Shown in pieces: positions 42,604 to 50,934 of a stretch of 64,000 nucleotides of DNA. Both the position numbers and the translations under genes were made by a program. The notes beneath the pieces were generated by a model. That model saw nothing but the letters and a program-made list of their open reading frames with translations. It was not told where the DNA came from and searched no databases. Location: contig CP150183.1 of the NCBI GenBank assembly GCA_037965595.1, positions 3,410,001 to 3,474,000 of the forward strand, read 5' to 3'. The DNA comes from Alkalihalobacillus sp. FSL W8-0930 (GTDB lineage Bacteria > Bacillota > Bacilli > Bacillales > Bacillaceae_D). The first letter of the stretch is position 1, and each line of letters opens with the position of its first letter.

Positions 42604-43611
42604 ATGAAAAGCCGTACTGTACTTTTTGTTGTAAGCGCTCTACCTGTTTTACTAACAGCTTGTTCAAGCCCTGTAGCGCAGTCCACGGATACAACTGTAT
42701 TACGTCTGGCTCACAATATGAACCAATCGCATCCTATCCATCAATCACTAACTCACTTTGCAGAAATTGCTGAGGAGAAAAGTAATGGATCATTGGTTTT
42801 TGAGTTCTATCCAAATGAACAGCTTGGATCAGAACGTGAAGCGATTGAATTAACTCAAACCGGCGCAGTTGACGTAACCAAGGTAAGTGCTACTGCACTT
42901 GAGTCCTTTTCACCCGTATATGCGCTTTTCAGTATCCCTTATTTGTTTGAAGATCAAGATCATTACTATGAAGTGATGGAAAGTGAAATTGCGACTGATA
43001 TTTATGACTCTACATCAGAAAACGGATTTTTCGGATTAACATTCTATGATTCTGGTGTCAGAAACATGTATACCGTGAATCAACCGATCAAAGAGCCTGA
43101 GGATTTGGCTGGCCTTAAAATACGTGTTCAGCCTAGTGAAACAGCGATTCAGATGACGAGATTAATGGGTGGAGCCCCTACTCCAATGGGCTTTGGAGAA
43201 GTGTACACAGCTCTTCAACAAGGAGTGATTGACGGAACTGAGAATAACGAAACCGCATTAATTTCAACAAACCATGGAGAAGTTGCTAAGGAATACTCGT
43301 ATACAGAGCACGCCATTGTCCCTGATCTTCTCATCTTTAGTAAAAACCGTTGGGATAGTTTTACAGAAGAAGAACAACACATCCTAAGAGAAGCTGCTGT
43401 TGAATCCTCTCAGTTTCATAAAGAGCTTTGGGCCGAGGAGATTAACACATCGATTGAAGCCGCAAAAGAACTAGGTGTTACTTTTCACGAGGATGTAAAT
43501 AAAGATGCATTTCGTGAATTAGTTGAACCCATGCACGAACAGGTTCGTAATAATCCAGATCTGACTTCTTTTTATGACAGGATTCAAAAAATGAGTGGAG
43601 GAAGTGAATGA
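42604..43611 (+). CDS. dctP: TRAP transporter solute-binding lipoprotein (DctP family)
   Basis: Extracellular substrate-binding protein, 335 residues. The signal peptide ends LLTAC (lipobox, Cys at about 20), so it is lipid-anchored. DctP landmarks: FYPNEQLGSEREAIELTQTG, IPYLF, then DLAGLKIRVQPSETAIQM with the conserved arginine that binds the ligand carboxylate, and GEVYTALQQGVIDGTEN. Start ATG 42604 with AGGAGGAG. Ligand unknown; an anionic sugar is suggested by the GH31 gene downstream. Confidence 0.92.
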   Translation: MKSRTVLFVVSALPVLLTACSSPVAQSTDTTVLRLAHNMNQSHPIHQSLTHFAEIAEEKSNGSLVFEFYPNEQLGSEREAIELTQTGAVDVTKVSATALESFSPVYALFSIPYLFEDQDHYYEVMESEIATDIYDSTSENGFFGLTFYDSGVRNMYTVNQPIKEPEDLAGLKIRVQPSETAIQMTRLMGGAPTPMGFGEVYTALQQGVIDGTENNETALISTNHGEVAKEYSYTEHAIVPDLLIFSKNRWDSFTEEEQHILREAAVESSQFHKELWAEEINTSIEAAKELGVTFHEDVNKDAFRELVEPMHEQVRNNPDLTSFYDRIQKMSGGSE

Positions 43612-44120
43612 ACATGATTAATTCTATCAATAAAGTTCTTGGTAAAGTCATCATCTTCCTATCCTCAACCATGTTTGGGGTCATGGTACTCGTAGCTGTA
43701 TGGCAGGTTGTCAGTCGCTACCTTTTAAATTCACCTAGTACATTCTCAGAAGAATTCCTACGCTATTCACTCATTTGGGTCACGATGATCGGGGGAGCCT
43801 ATGCCTTCCATATAAAGAAACACATTGCGATTGAAATGTTTGTTGAACGATTTTCTACAGGAATTCAGAAACGTATTCGGCAGTTTGCTCTCGTTTTTCT
43901 AGTCCTCTTTGCACTTGTTGTGATGGTGTATGGCGGGATTCAAATTGTTTCACTAACGATGACGCAACAAACGGTTTCCCTTGGTATACCCATGGGCTAT
44001 GTGTATCTATCACTACCAGTCTCTGGAGTGCTCATTACATGGTTCACGTTAGTAGAACTTATAACCGGTTCTAACGGTGCAAGACATGAGAGTATCGAAG
44101 AAGATTTGTCCATTCACTAA
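43608..44120 (+). CDS. dctQ: TRAP transporter small permease (DctQ family)
   Basis: A 170-residue membrane subunit with four TM helices. AVWQVVSRYLLNSPSTFSEE and LIWVTMIGGAYAFHIKKHIA are the typical DctQ segments. Start ATG 43608 overlaps the dctP stop (ATGA) with GGAGG upstream, so translation is coupled. Confidence 0.92.
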   Translation: MNMINSINKVLGKVIIFLSSTMFGVMVLVAVWQVVSRYLLNSPSTFSEEFLRYSLIWVTMIGGAYAFHIKKHIAIEMFVERFSTGIQKRIRQFALVFLVLFALVVMVYGGIQIVSLTMTQQTVSLGIPMGYVYLSLPVSGVLITWFTLVELITGSNGARHESIEEDLSIH

Positions 44121-44148
44121 CAATACATATTAGATAAGGATGATCAAC

Positions 44149-45447
44149 ATGGCTCTTCTAGCAGGCATTAGTCTAGTGGTTGTGTTTATACTACTACTTC
44201 TTATTGGTGTTCCCATTGCGATTAGTATTGCAGGGGCATCCATTGTCACGATGTTTTTGATTGCACCATTTGATGTGGCTATCTTCACATCAGCACAAAA
44301 ACTAGTGACTGGAATTGATAGTTTTACATTACTTGCGGTTCCGTTCTTTTTGCTCACTGGTATTATCATGAACCAGGGCGGAATTGCCCTTCGGTTGGTT
44401 AACGTTGCAAAGCTACTTACTGGTAAACTTCCAGGTTCGCTTGCTCAAACAAATATTGTCGGTAATATGCTGTTTGGCTCCATTGCTGGTTCATCTGTTG
44501 CCTCAGCCGCTGCAATTGGAAAGGTCATGAATCCCTTACAAGCGAAAGAAGGATATGATCGCAAATTCTCAGCTGCAGTAAATATTGCTTCTGCTCCTGT
44601 GGGATTAATCATACCCCCTACCGGTTTATTTATTATCTATTCTTTAGTCAGCGGAGGCACATCTATTGCAGCCCTATTCCTAGCTGGATATCTACCAGGC
44701 ATACTATGGGGCCTTGCTATCATGCTCGTCGCCTTTATTATCGCCAAGAAAAAAGGCTACATCGCTTCAGCAGCAACAAAAGTTGATTCTCCGTTAAAAG
44801 TCATTTGGGATGCGATTCCAAGTTTGTTTCTGATCTTCATTATCATTGGAGGTATCATTGCGGGGATTTTCACAGCGACTGAAGCCTCGGCTATCTCCAT
44901 TGTTTACTCACTCATTCTTTCTTTTATCTATAAAGGAATTACGATTAAACAATTACCAGGCATTTTTAGAGAAGCTGTTGAGCTTACGGTTGTCATTATG
45001 TTTTTGATCGGTACTTCTGCCATGTTGTCTCTTGTCATGGCTTTCACAGGCATTCCGGATGCATTAAGTTCATCTATTTTAACGTTAACTGAGAATCCAA
45101 TTCTCATCTTGTTGTTAATCAATCTCATTCTATTACTGATTGGTACAGTGATGGACGTAACGCCAGCTATTTTAATTTTCACACCGATTTTCTTACCGGT
45201 TGTAACAGAATTCGGAATGGATCCAGTCCATTTTGGTGTCATTCTTATCTTTAACTTATGTATCGGTAACATTACTCCACCAAGTGGTAGCGCATTGTTT
45301 GTTGGAAGTACGGTTGGTCGTGTCAAAATTGAAGAAGTTGTTCGACCACTTGTACCATTTTATATTGCCGTCATTTGTGTATTAATGATTGTGACAATGA
45401 TTCCTGCGATCAGCACATGGTTACCTGAGCTTTTCGGTTTAATGTAA
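44149..45447 (+). CDS. dctM: TRAP transporter large permease (DctM family)
   Basis: The ion-coupled transport subunit, 432 residues, about 12 TM helices in two inverted halves. Conserved segments: GIPMNQGGIALRLVNVAK-type loop after TM3, GSIAGSSVASAAAIGKVMNP, IPPTGLFIIYS and the mirrored NLCIGNITPPSGSALFVG near the C-terminus. The start is placed at ATG 44149, 9 nt after AAGG; the ATG at 44140 is adjacent to the SD. Confidence 0.92.
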   Translation: MALLAGISLVVVFILLLLIGVPIAISIAGASIVTMFLIAPFDVAIFTSAQKLVTGIDSFTLLAVPFFLLTGIIMNQGGIALRLVNVAKLLTGKLPGSLAQTNIVGNMLFGSIAGSSVASAAAIGKVMNPLQAKEGYDRKFSAAVNIASAPVGLIIPPTGLFIIYSLVSGGTSIAALFLAGYLPGILWGLAIMLVAFIIAKKKGYIASAATKVDSPLKVIWDAIPSLFLIFIIIGGIIAGIFTATEASAISIVYSLILSFIYKGITIKQLPGIFREAVELTVVIMFLIGTSAMLSLVMAFTGIPDALSSSILTLTENPILILLLINLILLLIGTVMDVTPAILIFTPIFLPVVTEFGMDPVHFGVILIFNLCIGNITPPSGSALFVGSTVGRVKIEEVVRPLVPFYIAVICVLMIVTMIPAISTWLPELFGLM

Positions 45448-45472
45448 CATTTACTAAAAGGAGAGAATTCAT

Positions 45473-47863
45473 ATGAATATTCAGCACGCTTACCAGTTTG
45501 CCCTAAAAGAGAAAAATGAGGCTTATGTAACGTTTTACAATGAAGAATCCCAATTGTTTGCCCATATTTATGTGCTAGAGCAAGACCTGTTCCGAGTGCT
45601 TTTTGAGAAACAAGAAGGACTTGAGCTTCCTACTACATGGAGTATTGCTCCTGGTGAATCCGATGTCGAGCTTACCGGGCGCCCTCGTAAAGCAACGGCT
45701 GGGTTTTCATGCCCAACCTATTCGTTCCATGAAACGGAATCAACTTTTGAAGTGAGCACTGAAACGTTAAAAGCCACTATAGAAAAGGAAGGCTTTAAAA
45801 TTACATGGTCAAGAAAAGATGCTGATCAATGGATTGTTTTTGCGGAGGATCGAGAAACTCAGGCGTATAACTATAATGGGGAGCTTGGGTCCACCATTAA
45901 ACATTATTTACGCAGAGAGATTACAGAGCAATACTTCGGACTAGGCGAGCGTACCGGTTCCCTAAATCGTCATCATGGTCGGTTCCGGAATATTACGATT
46001 GACGCAATGGGGTACGATGCCCAGTTCTCCGATCCCTTGTACAAGCATATTCCGTTTTACGTTACACGTAATCCAAAAACCGGCTTCTCATATGGATTGT
46101 TTTACGATAATCTTGCGCCGGGATACTTTGATTTAGGTCGAGAACTTGATAATTATCACTCCTTGTATCGTTACTTTGAAGCCGAAAGTGGCGACTTGGA
46201 TTACTACATGCTCGCTGGTCCAACGGTACGTGACGTTGTCCAAACCTACACTTGGATGACAGGTATAACCGCGATGCCTCCTAAATGGAGCCTTGGCTAT
46301 TCTGGTTCAACAATGAGTTATACCGATGCACCGAATGCCCAGGAGCAGTTGCAGCAGTTCATTAAACACTGCGAGGAACACGACATTCTATGTGACTCTT
46401 TTCAGCTTTCATCCGGCTACACATCCATTGATGACAAGCGCTATGTGTTTCATTGGAATAAAGAAAAGTTCCCAGATGCCAAAAAACTTGCTGCAGACTT
46501 TAAAGCCAAAGGGCTAAGACTTGCGGCAAATATTAAACCCGCATTCCTACGAAGTCATCCAAAGTATGATGAACTAGAAAAACAACAATTCTTCATTCAA
46601 AATGAGCACGGTGAAACAGAACTCGCTCAGTTCTGGGATGGTGGTGGAGCGTATCTTGATTTCACAAATCCTGATGCATTTAACTGGTGGAAGGATCAAG
46701 TAAAGGAACAATTGCTTTCTTATGGCATTGAGTCCACCTGGAATGATAACAATGAATACGAAATTTGGAATCATGGTGCCAGCGTCCACGGTTTTGGCGA
46801 CCGACAAGACTTCCAAACAATCCGAGCCGTGTTCCCGCTTCTCATGATGAAGGCTTCGTTTGAAGCACAGGAGGAGCATGATAGTAATCAGCGTCCATTC
46901 CTCATCTCTCGATCAGGCGCACCAGGAATGCAACGATATGTTCAGACATGGACTGGAGATAACCGGACAGAATGGAAAACCATTCGCTATAATATTAAAA
47001 CAGGTCTCGGTTTAACCTTGTCCGGCATCCATAACATTGGTCATGACGTAGGTGGCTTCGCTGGCCCGAAACCTGATGAAGAGCTATTTGTACGCTGGGT
47101 TCAAAACGGCGTCTTCCACCCACGATTTACGATTCATTCATGGAATGAGGACGAGACTGTTAATGAACCGTGGATGTATAAAGAAGCTACACCTGCGATC
47201 AGAAAATTGATTCAGTTACGATCCATGCTAACACCTTACTGGTACACAGCTTTTTATCAGTCTCACACTGAGCATGAGCCTATCATGAAACCAACCTTCC
47301 TAGATTTTGAGGACGACCAAAAGACTTGGGAAGAAAATGATGATTTCTTAGTAGGACCTTCTTTACTTGTTGCATCTGTTGTCGAGCCCGGTGTAACAGA
47401 GAGAAGAGTCTACGCACCAGATCATATAGGTGGATGGTTTGACTTCTATCGCGGAACACATGTAGAAGGTGGTACGTACGCAACATTACCTGCACCTCTT
47501 GACGAAACGCCTTTACTTGTTAAAGCTGGAGCTATTATTCCGATTAATGAGGCTCCACGGACATTTAAGGAGAAGGATAAAGATGAACGTGCCTTCTTCT
47601 TATATCCATCTAAAGAGAATACGCAAGTTCGTTACACTCTTTACGAGGATGACGGGGTTTCACGTCATGTAAAAGAGTCTCATGCAACAGTTACAGTGAC
47701 AATGGAAACAACGGACGAGTCTATATTAATAACGACTGACGTTGCTGAAACGGGCTACAGCCTACCTTATACAAAAGCAAGCTTCAACGTCAAAACAGGT
47801 GATACGCGTGAGCTTTACGTAAATGGTCAGTTAATTAAAAACAACGAACAAGTATCGATTTAA
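45473..47863 (+). CDS. Glycoside hydrolase family 31 enzyme
   Basis: A 796-residue intracellular alpha-glycosidase (no signal peptide). Order: N-terminal beta domain, TIM barrel, C-terminal beta domains. The nucleophile motif is WNDNNE with Asp425 (most alpha-glucosidases have W-x-D-M-N-E), and the acid/base is Asp496 in TWTGDN. GIHNIGHDVGGF and HSWNEDETVNEPW are further GH31 blocks. The WNDNNE variant means that substrate preference cannot be read as simple maltose. It follows dctM by 25 bp with AAAGGAGA and is probably co-transcribed with the TRAP genes. Confidence 0.88.
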   Translation: MNIQHAYQFALKEKNEAYVTFYNEESQLFAHIYVLEQDLFRVLFEKQEGLELPTTWSIAPGESDVELTGRPRKATAGFSCPTYSFHETESTFEVSTETLKATIEKEGFKITWSRKDADQWIVFAEDRETQAYNYNGELGSTIKHYLRREITEQYFGLGERTGSLNRHHGRFRNITIDAMGYDAQFSDPLYKHIPFYVTRNPKTGFSYGLFYDNLAPGYFDLGRELDNYHSLYRYFEAESGDLDYYMLAGPTVRDVVQTYTWMTGITAMPPKWSLGYSGSTMSYTDAPNAQEQLQQFIKHCEEHDILCDSFQLSSGYTSIDDKRYVFHWNKEKFPDAKKLAADFKAKGLRLAANIKPAFLRSHPKYDELEKQQFFIQNEHGETELAQFWDGGGAYLDFTNPDAFNWWKDQVKEQLLSYGIESTWNDNNEYEIWNHGASVHGFGDRQDFQTIRAVFPLLMMKASFEAQEEHDSNQRPFLISRSGAPGMQRYVQTWTGDNRTEWKTIRYNIKTGLGLTLSGIHNIGHDVGGFAGPKPDEELFVRWVQNGVFHPRFTIHSWNEDETVNEPWMYKEATPAIRKLIQLRSMLTPYWYTAFYQSHTEHEPIMKPTFLDFEDDQKTWEENDDFLVGPSLLVASVVEPGVTERRVYAPDHIGGWFDFYRGTHVEGGTYATLPAPLDETPLLVKAGAIIPINEAPRTFKEKDKDERAFFLYPSKENTQVRYTLYEDDGVSRHVKESHATVTVTMETTDESILITTDVAETGYSLPYTKASFNVKTGDTRELYVNGQLIKNNEQVSI

Positions 47864-47877
47864 GCTGTTATCAATTG

Positions 47878-47905
47878 AGTCCGGGGATCATCCTCGGACT
47901 TTTTT
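47878..47905 (+). terminator. Terminator of the TRAP/GH31 operon
   Basis: AGTCCGGGGA pairs with TCCTCGGACT (one G-T pair), 3-nt loop, then TTTTTT. Confidence 0.92.
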
Positions 47906-47925
47906 CTCATAAACTTTTCAATTTG

Positions 47926-47951
47926 TGCAACCTTTCTCTGGCTACTCCGTA
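47926..47951 (+). promoter_or_regulatory. SigW-type ECF promoter of the nfeD-flotillin operon
   Basis: TGCAAC (47926-47931), 16-bp spacer, CGTA (47948-47951, CGTATA). Close to the SigW consensus TGAAAC-N16-CGTA; the yuaFG operon of B. subtilis is in the SigW regulon. Confidence 0.8.
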
Positions 47952-48008
47952 TATTCAGACATAAGACCTACACATTAGACATTTCTATATAAAGGAAGGA
48001 GTGATACT

Positions 48009-48068
48009 ATGGAAAGGGATGGAATTATATCTCTTTCATTTTACTGGGACATCGTAAGGGGGGATTAG
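48009..48068 (+). CDS. 19-residue leader peptide upstream of nfeD
   Basis: ATG 48009 follows a strong AAGGAAGGAG and opens a 20-codon frame that ends in TAG one base before the nfeD ATG. The peptide reads MERDGIISLSFYWDIVRGD. The nfeD SD (AAGGGGGG) lies inside its last codons, so translation of the two would be coupled. It could be a regulatory leader or a genuine small protein; I do not recognise it. Confidence 0.5.
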   Translation: MERDGIISLSFYWDIVRGD

Positions 48069-48069
48069 C

Positions 48070-48597
48070 ATGGAGAACATTGAACAAATTTACTTATACG
48101 GGTTAATCGCAGGTGGTGTCTTAACACTCGTTTACATCTTAGTAAGCGACATCCTAGATGGCTTGTTCGAATTTATCCCAGACGGTTGGTTTAACCCTAC
48201 TTTACTTCTTTCGTTTGTCACGTTTGTAAGTGCCGGTGGGTATCTTCTTGAAACGTTGACTTCGATCAATAGTGTCGTCATCTTGATTTTGTCAGCCCTT
48301 GTCTCATTGGTTCTTGTCTTACTACTTAACATTTTTGTTTTAATTCCATTATCTAACGCAGAAGAGTCAAATGCTTACACAGAAGATGACTTGATCGGCC
48401 GACCAGGGCATGTGATTGTCTCCATTCCTCAAGATGGATTTGGAGAAGTGATCCTCTATGATTCGGGAGGAAATGTCTCTAAAACGGCTAAATCCTTTGA
48501 CGACGTGGAGATTGCATCTGGCACGGACATCTTTGTGATTGACATTAAAGAAGGCGTTGCGTACGTATCAGTCAAAGAGAAAGAGCTATTATTTTAA
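48070..48597 (+). CDS. nfeD2: NfeD-like membrane protein (NfeD2/YuaF)
   Basis: A 175-residue partner of flotillin in membrane microdomains. Three TM helices in the first 105 residues, then a cytoplasmic OB-fold domain starting at LIGRPGHVIVSIPQDGFGEV and ending AYVSVKEKELLF. No protease domain is present, so it is the short NfeD form. It precedes the flotillin gene by 21 bp. Confidence 0.9.
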   Translation: MENIEQIYLYGLIAGGVLTLVYILVSDILDGLFEFIPDGWFNPTLLLSFVTFVSAGGYLLETLTSINSVVILILSALVSLVLVLLLNIFVLIPLSNAEESNAYTEDDLIGRPGHVIVSIPQDGFGEVILYDSGGNVSKTAKSFDDVEIASGTDIFVIDIKEGVAYVSVKEKELLF

Positions 48598-48618
48598 TTT
48601 AACTTAGGAGGAATTTTA

Positions 48619-50190
48619 TTGGATACTTTTATTAGTCCGACCATTATTGTTATTGCAGCAGCTGCTGCTATTGTTCTTGCATTAATCGGGGTATTTGTGA
48701 CAAAGTACCGTACAGCAGGCCCAGATGAGGCGTTAATTGTTACAGGTAGTTATTTAGGTGGAAAAAACGTAAACATCGACGGATCTGGGAATCGTATTAA
48801 AATTGTTCGTGGTGGCGGTACGTTTGTTATGCCTGTTTTCCAACAAGCGAAACCTCTTAGTCTACTTTCTAGTAAACTAGATGTTCAAACACCTGAGGTC
48901 TACACAGAGCAAGGTGTACCCGTTATCGCTGACGGTACAGCGATTATTAAAATCGGTGGTTCCATTAGTGAAATCGCAACAGCTGCTGAGCAGTTCCTAG
49001 GAAAAACGCGTGAAGATCGTGAAACGGAAGCAAAAGAAGTTTTAGAAGGTCATTTACGTTCAATCTTAGGTTCAATGACTGTAGAAGAAATCTACAAAAA
49101 CAGAGAGCGCTTCTCACAGGAAGTACAAAAAGTTGCTTCACAGGATCTCGCAAAAATGGGATTAGTGATTGTTTCATTTACGATTAAAGATCTTAGAGAT
49201 ACAAATGGATACTTAGAATCATTAGGGAAGCCAAGAATCGCCCAAGTCAAACGTGATGCCGATATCGCAACGGCTGACGCTATAATGGAAACACGTATTA
49301 AGCAAGCGGAAGCAAATAAGCTAGCCCAGCGTTCTGAGCTTGAGCGTGCAACGGAAATTGCCGAAGCCGAAAAAGACAACCAACTAAAAGTGGCTGAATA
49401 TCGTACGGAGCAAGAAAAAGCGAAAGCCCTTGCTGACCAATCTTACCACTTACAAGAAGCACGCTCGAAGCAAGAAGTAACCGAGCAGCAAATGCAAATT
49501 CAAATCATTGAGCGTCAAAAGCAAATTGAACTAGAAGAGAAAGAGATTCTAAGACGTGAGCGTCAGTATGATTCAGAAGTGAAGAAAAAAGCCGATGCCG
49601 ATCGTTATTCGGTTGAGCAAGCTGCAGAGGCTGCGAAAAGTAAGCAATTAGCTGAAGCCGATGCAGATAAGTACCGTGTTGAAGCGATGGCAAAAGCCGA
49701 CGCTGAAAAAGTTCGTGTAGATGGTTTAGCGCGTGCGGAAGCAGATCGTGCACAAGGGGAAGCGGAAGCCGAGGTTATTCGTCTGAAAGGTCTTGCCGAA
49801 GCCGAAGCGAAAGAAAAAATTGCAGAAGCCTTCGAAGGATACGGTCAGGCTGCTATGCTTGATATGATCGTAAACATGCTTCCTGATTATGCGAAACAAG
49901 TGGCAGCTCCACTTTCTAACATTGATCAAATTACAGTTGTAGACACGGGTGGCAATGGCGAAAACAGTGGTGCCAACAAAGTCACTGGATACGCTACAGA
50001 CTTGATGAGTACACTACAACATTCCTTAAAAGCTTCTTCTGGCATTGATATGAAAGAGCTAATTGAGAACTTCTCAGGCAAAGGAAATGTGCGCTCTTCT
50101 ATTGAAGAACTAACAAACGAAGTCAAACGCTCAAAGCCGAGCGAAGAGACAGAAGCACAAACGAGTGAAGATGTAACTGAAGAGAAATAA
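48619..50190 (+). CDS. floT: Flotillin FloT (YuaG)
   Basis: Scaffold protein of functional membrane microdomains, 523 residues. An N-terminal membrane-inserted hairpin (about 7-27), the SPFH domain (about 30-200, with TPEVYTEQGVPVIADGTAIIKI) and a long coiled coil rich in Glu-Ala repeats (AEADKYRVEAMAKADAEKVR type, about 220-420), then a GYGQAAMLDMIVNMLPDYAKQV segment. Start TTG 48619 with AGGAGGA. Last gene of the SigW-type operon. Confidence 0.95.
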   Translation: MDTFISPTIIVIAAAAAIVLALIGVFVTKYRTAGPDEALIVTGSYLGGKNVNIDGSGNRIKIVRGGGTFVMPVFQQAKPLSLLSSKLDVQTPEVYTEQGVPVIADGTAIIKIGGSISEIATAAEQFLGKTREDRETEAKEVLEGHLRSILGSMTVEEIYKNRERFSQEVQKVASQDLAKMGLVIVSFTIKDLRDTNGYLESLGKPRIAQVKRDADIATADAIMETRIKQAEANKLAQRSELERATEIAEAEKDNQLKVAEYRTEQEKAKALADQSYHLQEARSKQEVTEQQMQIQIIERQKQIELEEKEILRRERQYDSEVKKKADADRYSVEQAAEAAKSKQLAEADADKYRVEAMAKADAEKVRVDGLARAEADRAQGEAEAEVIRLKGLAEAEAKEKIAEAFEGYGQAAMLDMIVNMLPDYAKQVAAPLSNIDQITVVDTGGNGENSGANKVTGYATDLMSTLQHSLKASSGIDMKELIENFSGKGNVRSSIEELTNEVKRSKPSEETEAQTSEDVTEEK

Positions 50191-50200
50191 AAATGCAGTA

Positions 50201-50234
50201 GAGCGAGCATCTTGGATGATGTTCGCTCTTTTTT
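50201..50234 (+). terminator. floT terminator
   Basis: GAGCGAGCATC pairs with GATGTTCGCTC (one G-T pair), 6-nt loop, T6. The right arm is also the first part of repeat copy A. Confidence 0.88.
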
Positions 50235-50378
50235 GGTATGTGGAGTGGTAGAATGTCGCTACCGTGATGGCCGGCAAGTCTCGCCGGGAGGGCGGTGAAC
50301 TAATCCTGGCTGCGCCAAGGATCATTTCACCCCTGCCCTTTTCTCCCTCAGGAGTCGGCCTGCCATCTCGTCCGCTTG
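50224..50378 (+). repeat. Structured intergenic repeat, copy A
   Basis: About 155 bp, roughly 85% like copy B by eye. The core can fold into one long hairpin: outer stem GATGGC (50266-50271) with GCCATC (50362-50367), middle GGTGAA/TTTCACC, apex ATCCT-GGC-TGC-GCC-A-AGGAT. The region 50191-50934 holds no convincing gene; ORFs in it are formed by the repeats. Confidence 0.85.
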
Positions 50379-50473
50379 AACTCGTGCTAAAGCTTTTTAT
50401 TGCTAACCCGTTCCTTAAAGACGAGTGACTTCTATTGATAAATTAGCTTAGTAAGTTGCTAGCGGGTAATTAT

Positions 50474-50626
50474 GCGCTCTTTTTGATGTGTAGTGGAATA
50501 ACCTCGCTACCGAGATGGCTGGCAAGTCTCGCCGGGAGGGCGGTGAACTAATCTTGGCTGCGCCAAGGCTCATTTCACCCCTGCCCTTTTCTCCCTTAGG
50601 AGTCGGCCTGCCATCTCGTCCGCTTG
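50474..50626 (+). repeat. Structured intergenic repeat, copy B
   Basis: Direct copy of A, 250 bp downstream, starting with the same CGCTCTTTTT. Differences keep the fold: the apex is CTTGGC-TGC-GCCAAG and the outer stem GATGGC/GCCATC is retained. About 100 bp of unrelated A+T-rich sequence separates A and B. Confidence 0.85.
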
Positions 50627-50742
50627 GATTTGCTCATCTAACTTTTTGATCTGTTATTTCGTTGAGTTGTATTAATGAAATTTAAAACCTGTCTTGGCCT
50701 TTTGATTAAGTTTAACAATGTAATTAGATCACTTCCACAACC

Positions 50743-50885
50743 CTAGCGGACGGAATGGCCGACCGACTCCTGTGGGGTGCAAAGGCGAGATTGAAATAAC
50801 ACTGGCGTTAGCCAGTTTAGTTCAATGCCCCCCGGCGAGACTTGTCGGCCATTCAGGGAGCGGCATTCTACCACACACCTTTCCT
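50743..50885 (-). repeat. Structured intergenic repeat, copy C (inverted)
   Basis: Inverted and more diverged copy. On the minus strand it starts GTGTGTGGTAGAATG (copy A: GTGGAGTGGTAGAATG) and shares CAAGTCTCGCCGGG, AGGAGTCGG and CGTCCGCT with A. Stem changes are compensated: outer stem GAATGGCC/GGCCATTC, middle ATTGAA/TTTCAAT, apex ACTGGC-TAAC-GCCAGT. Confidence 0.82.
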
Positions 50886-50892
50886 CTTCACA

Positions 50893-50929
50893 CGAAAAAG
50901 GCGAACATCCAAAGTGTCCGCCTTTTTCG
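50893..50929. terminator. ywbD terminator
   Basis: CGAAAAAGGCG...CGCCTTTTTCG inverted repeat with an inner GACA/TGTT-like pairing; T-runs on both strands. It ends the minus-strand methyltransferase gene. Confidence 0.88.
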
Positions 50930-50934
50930 TGTTA

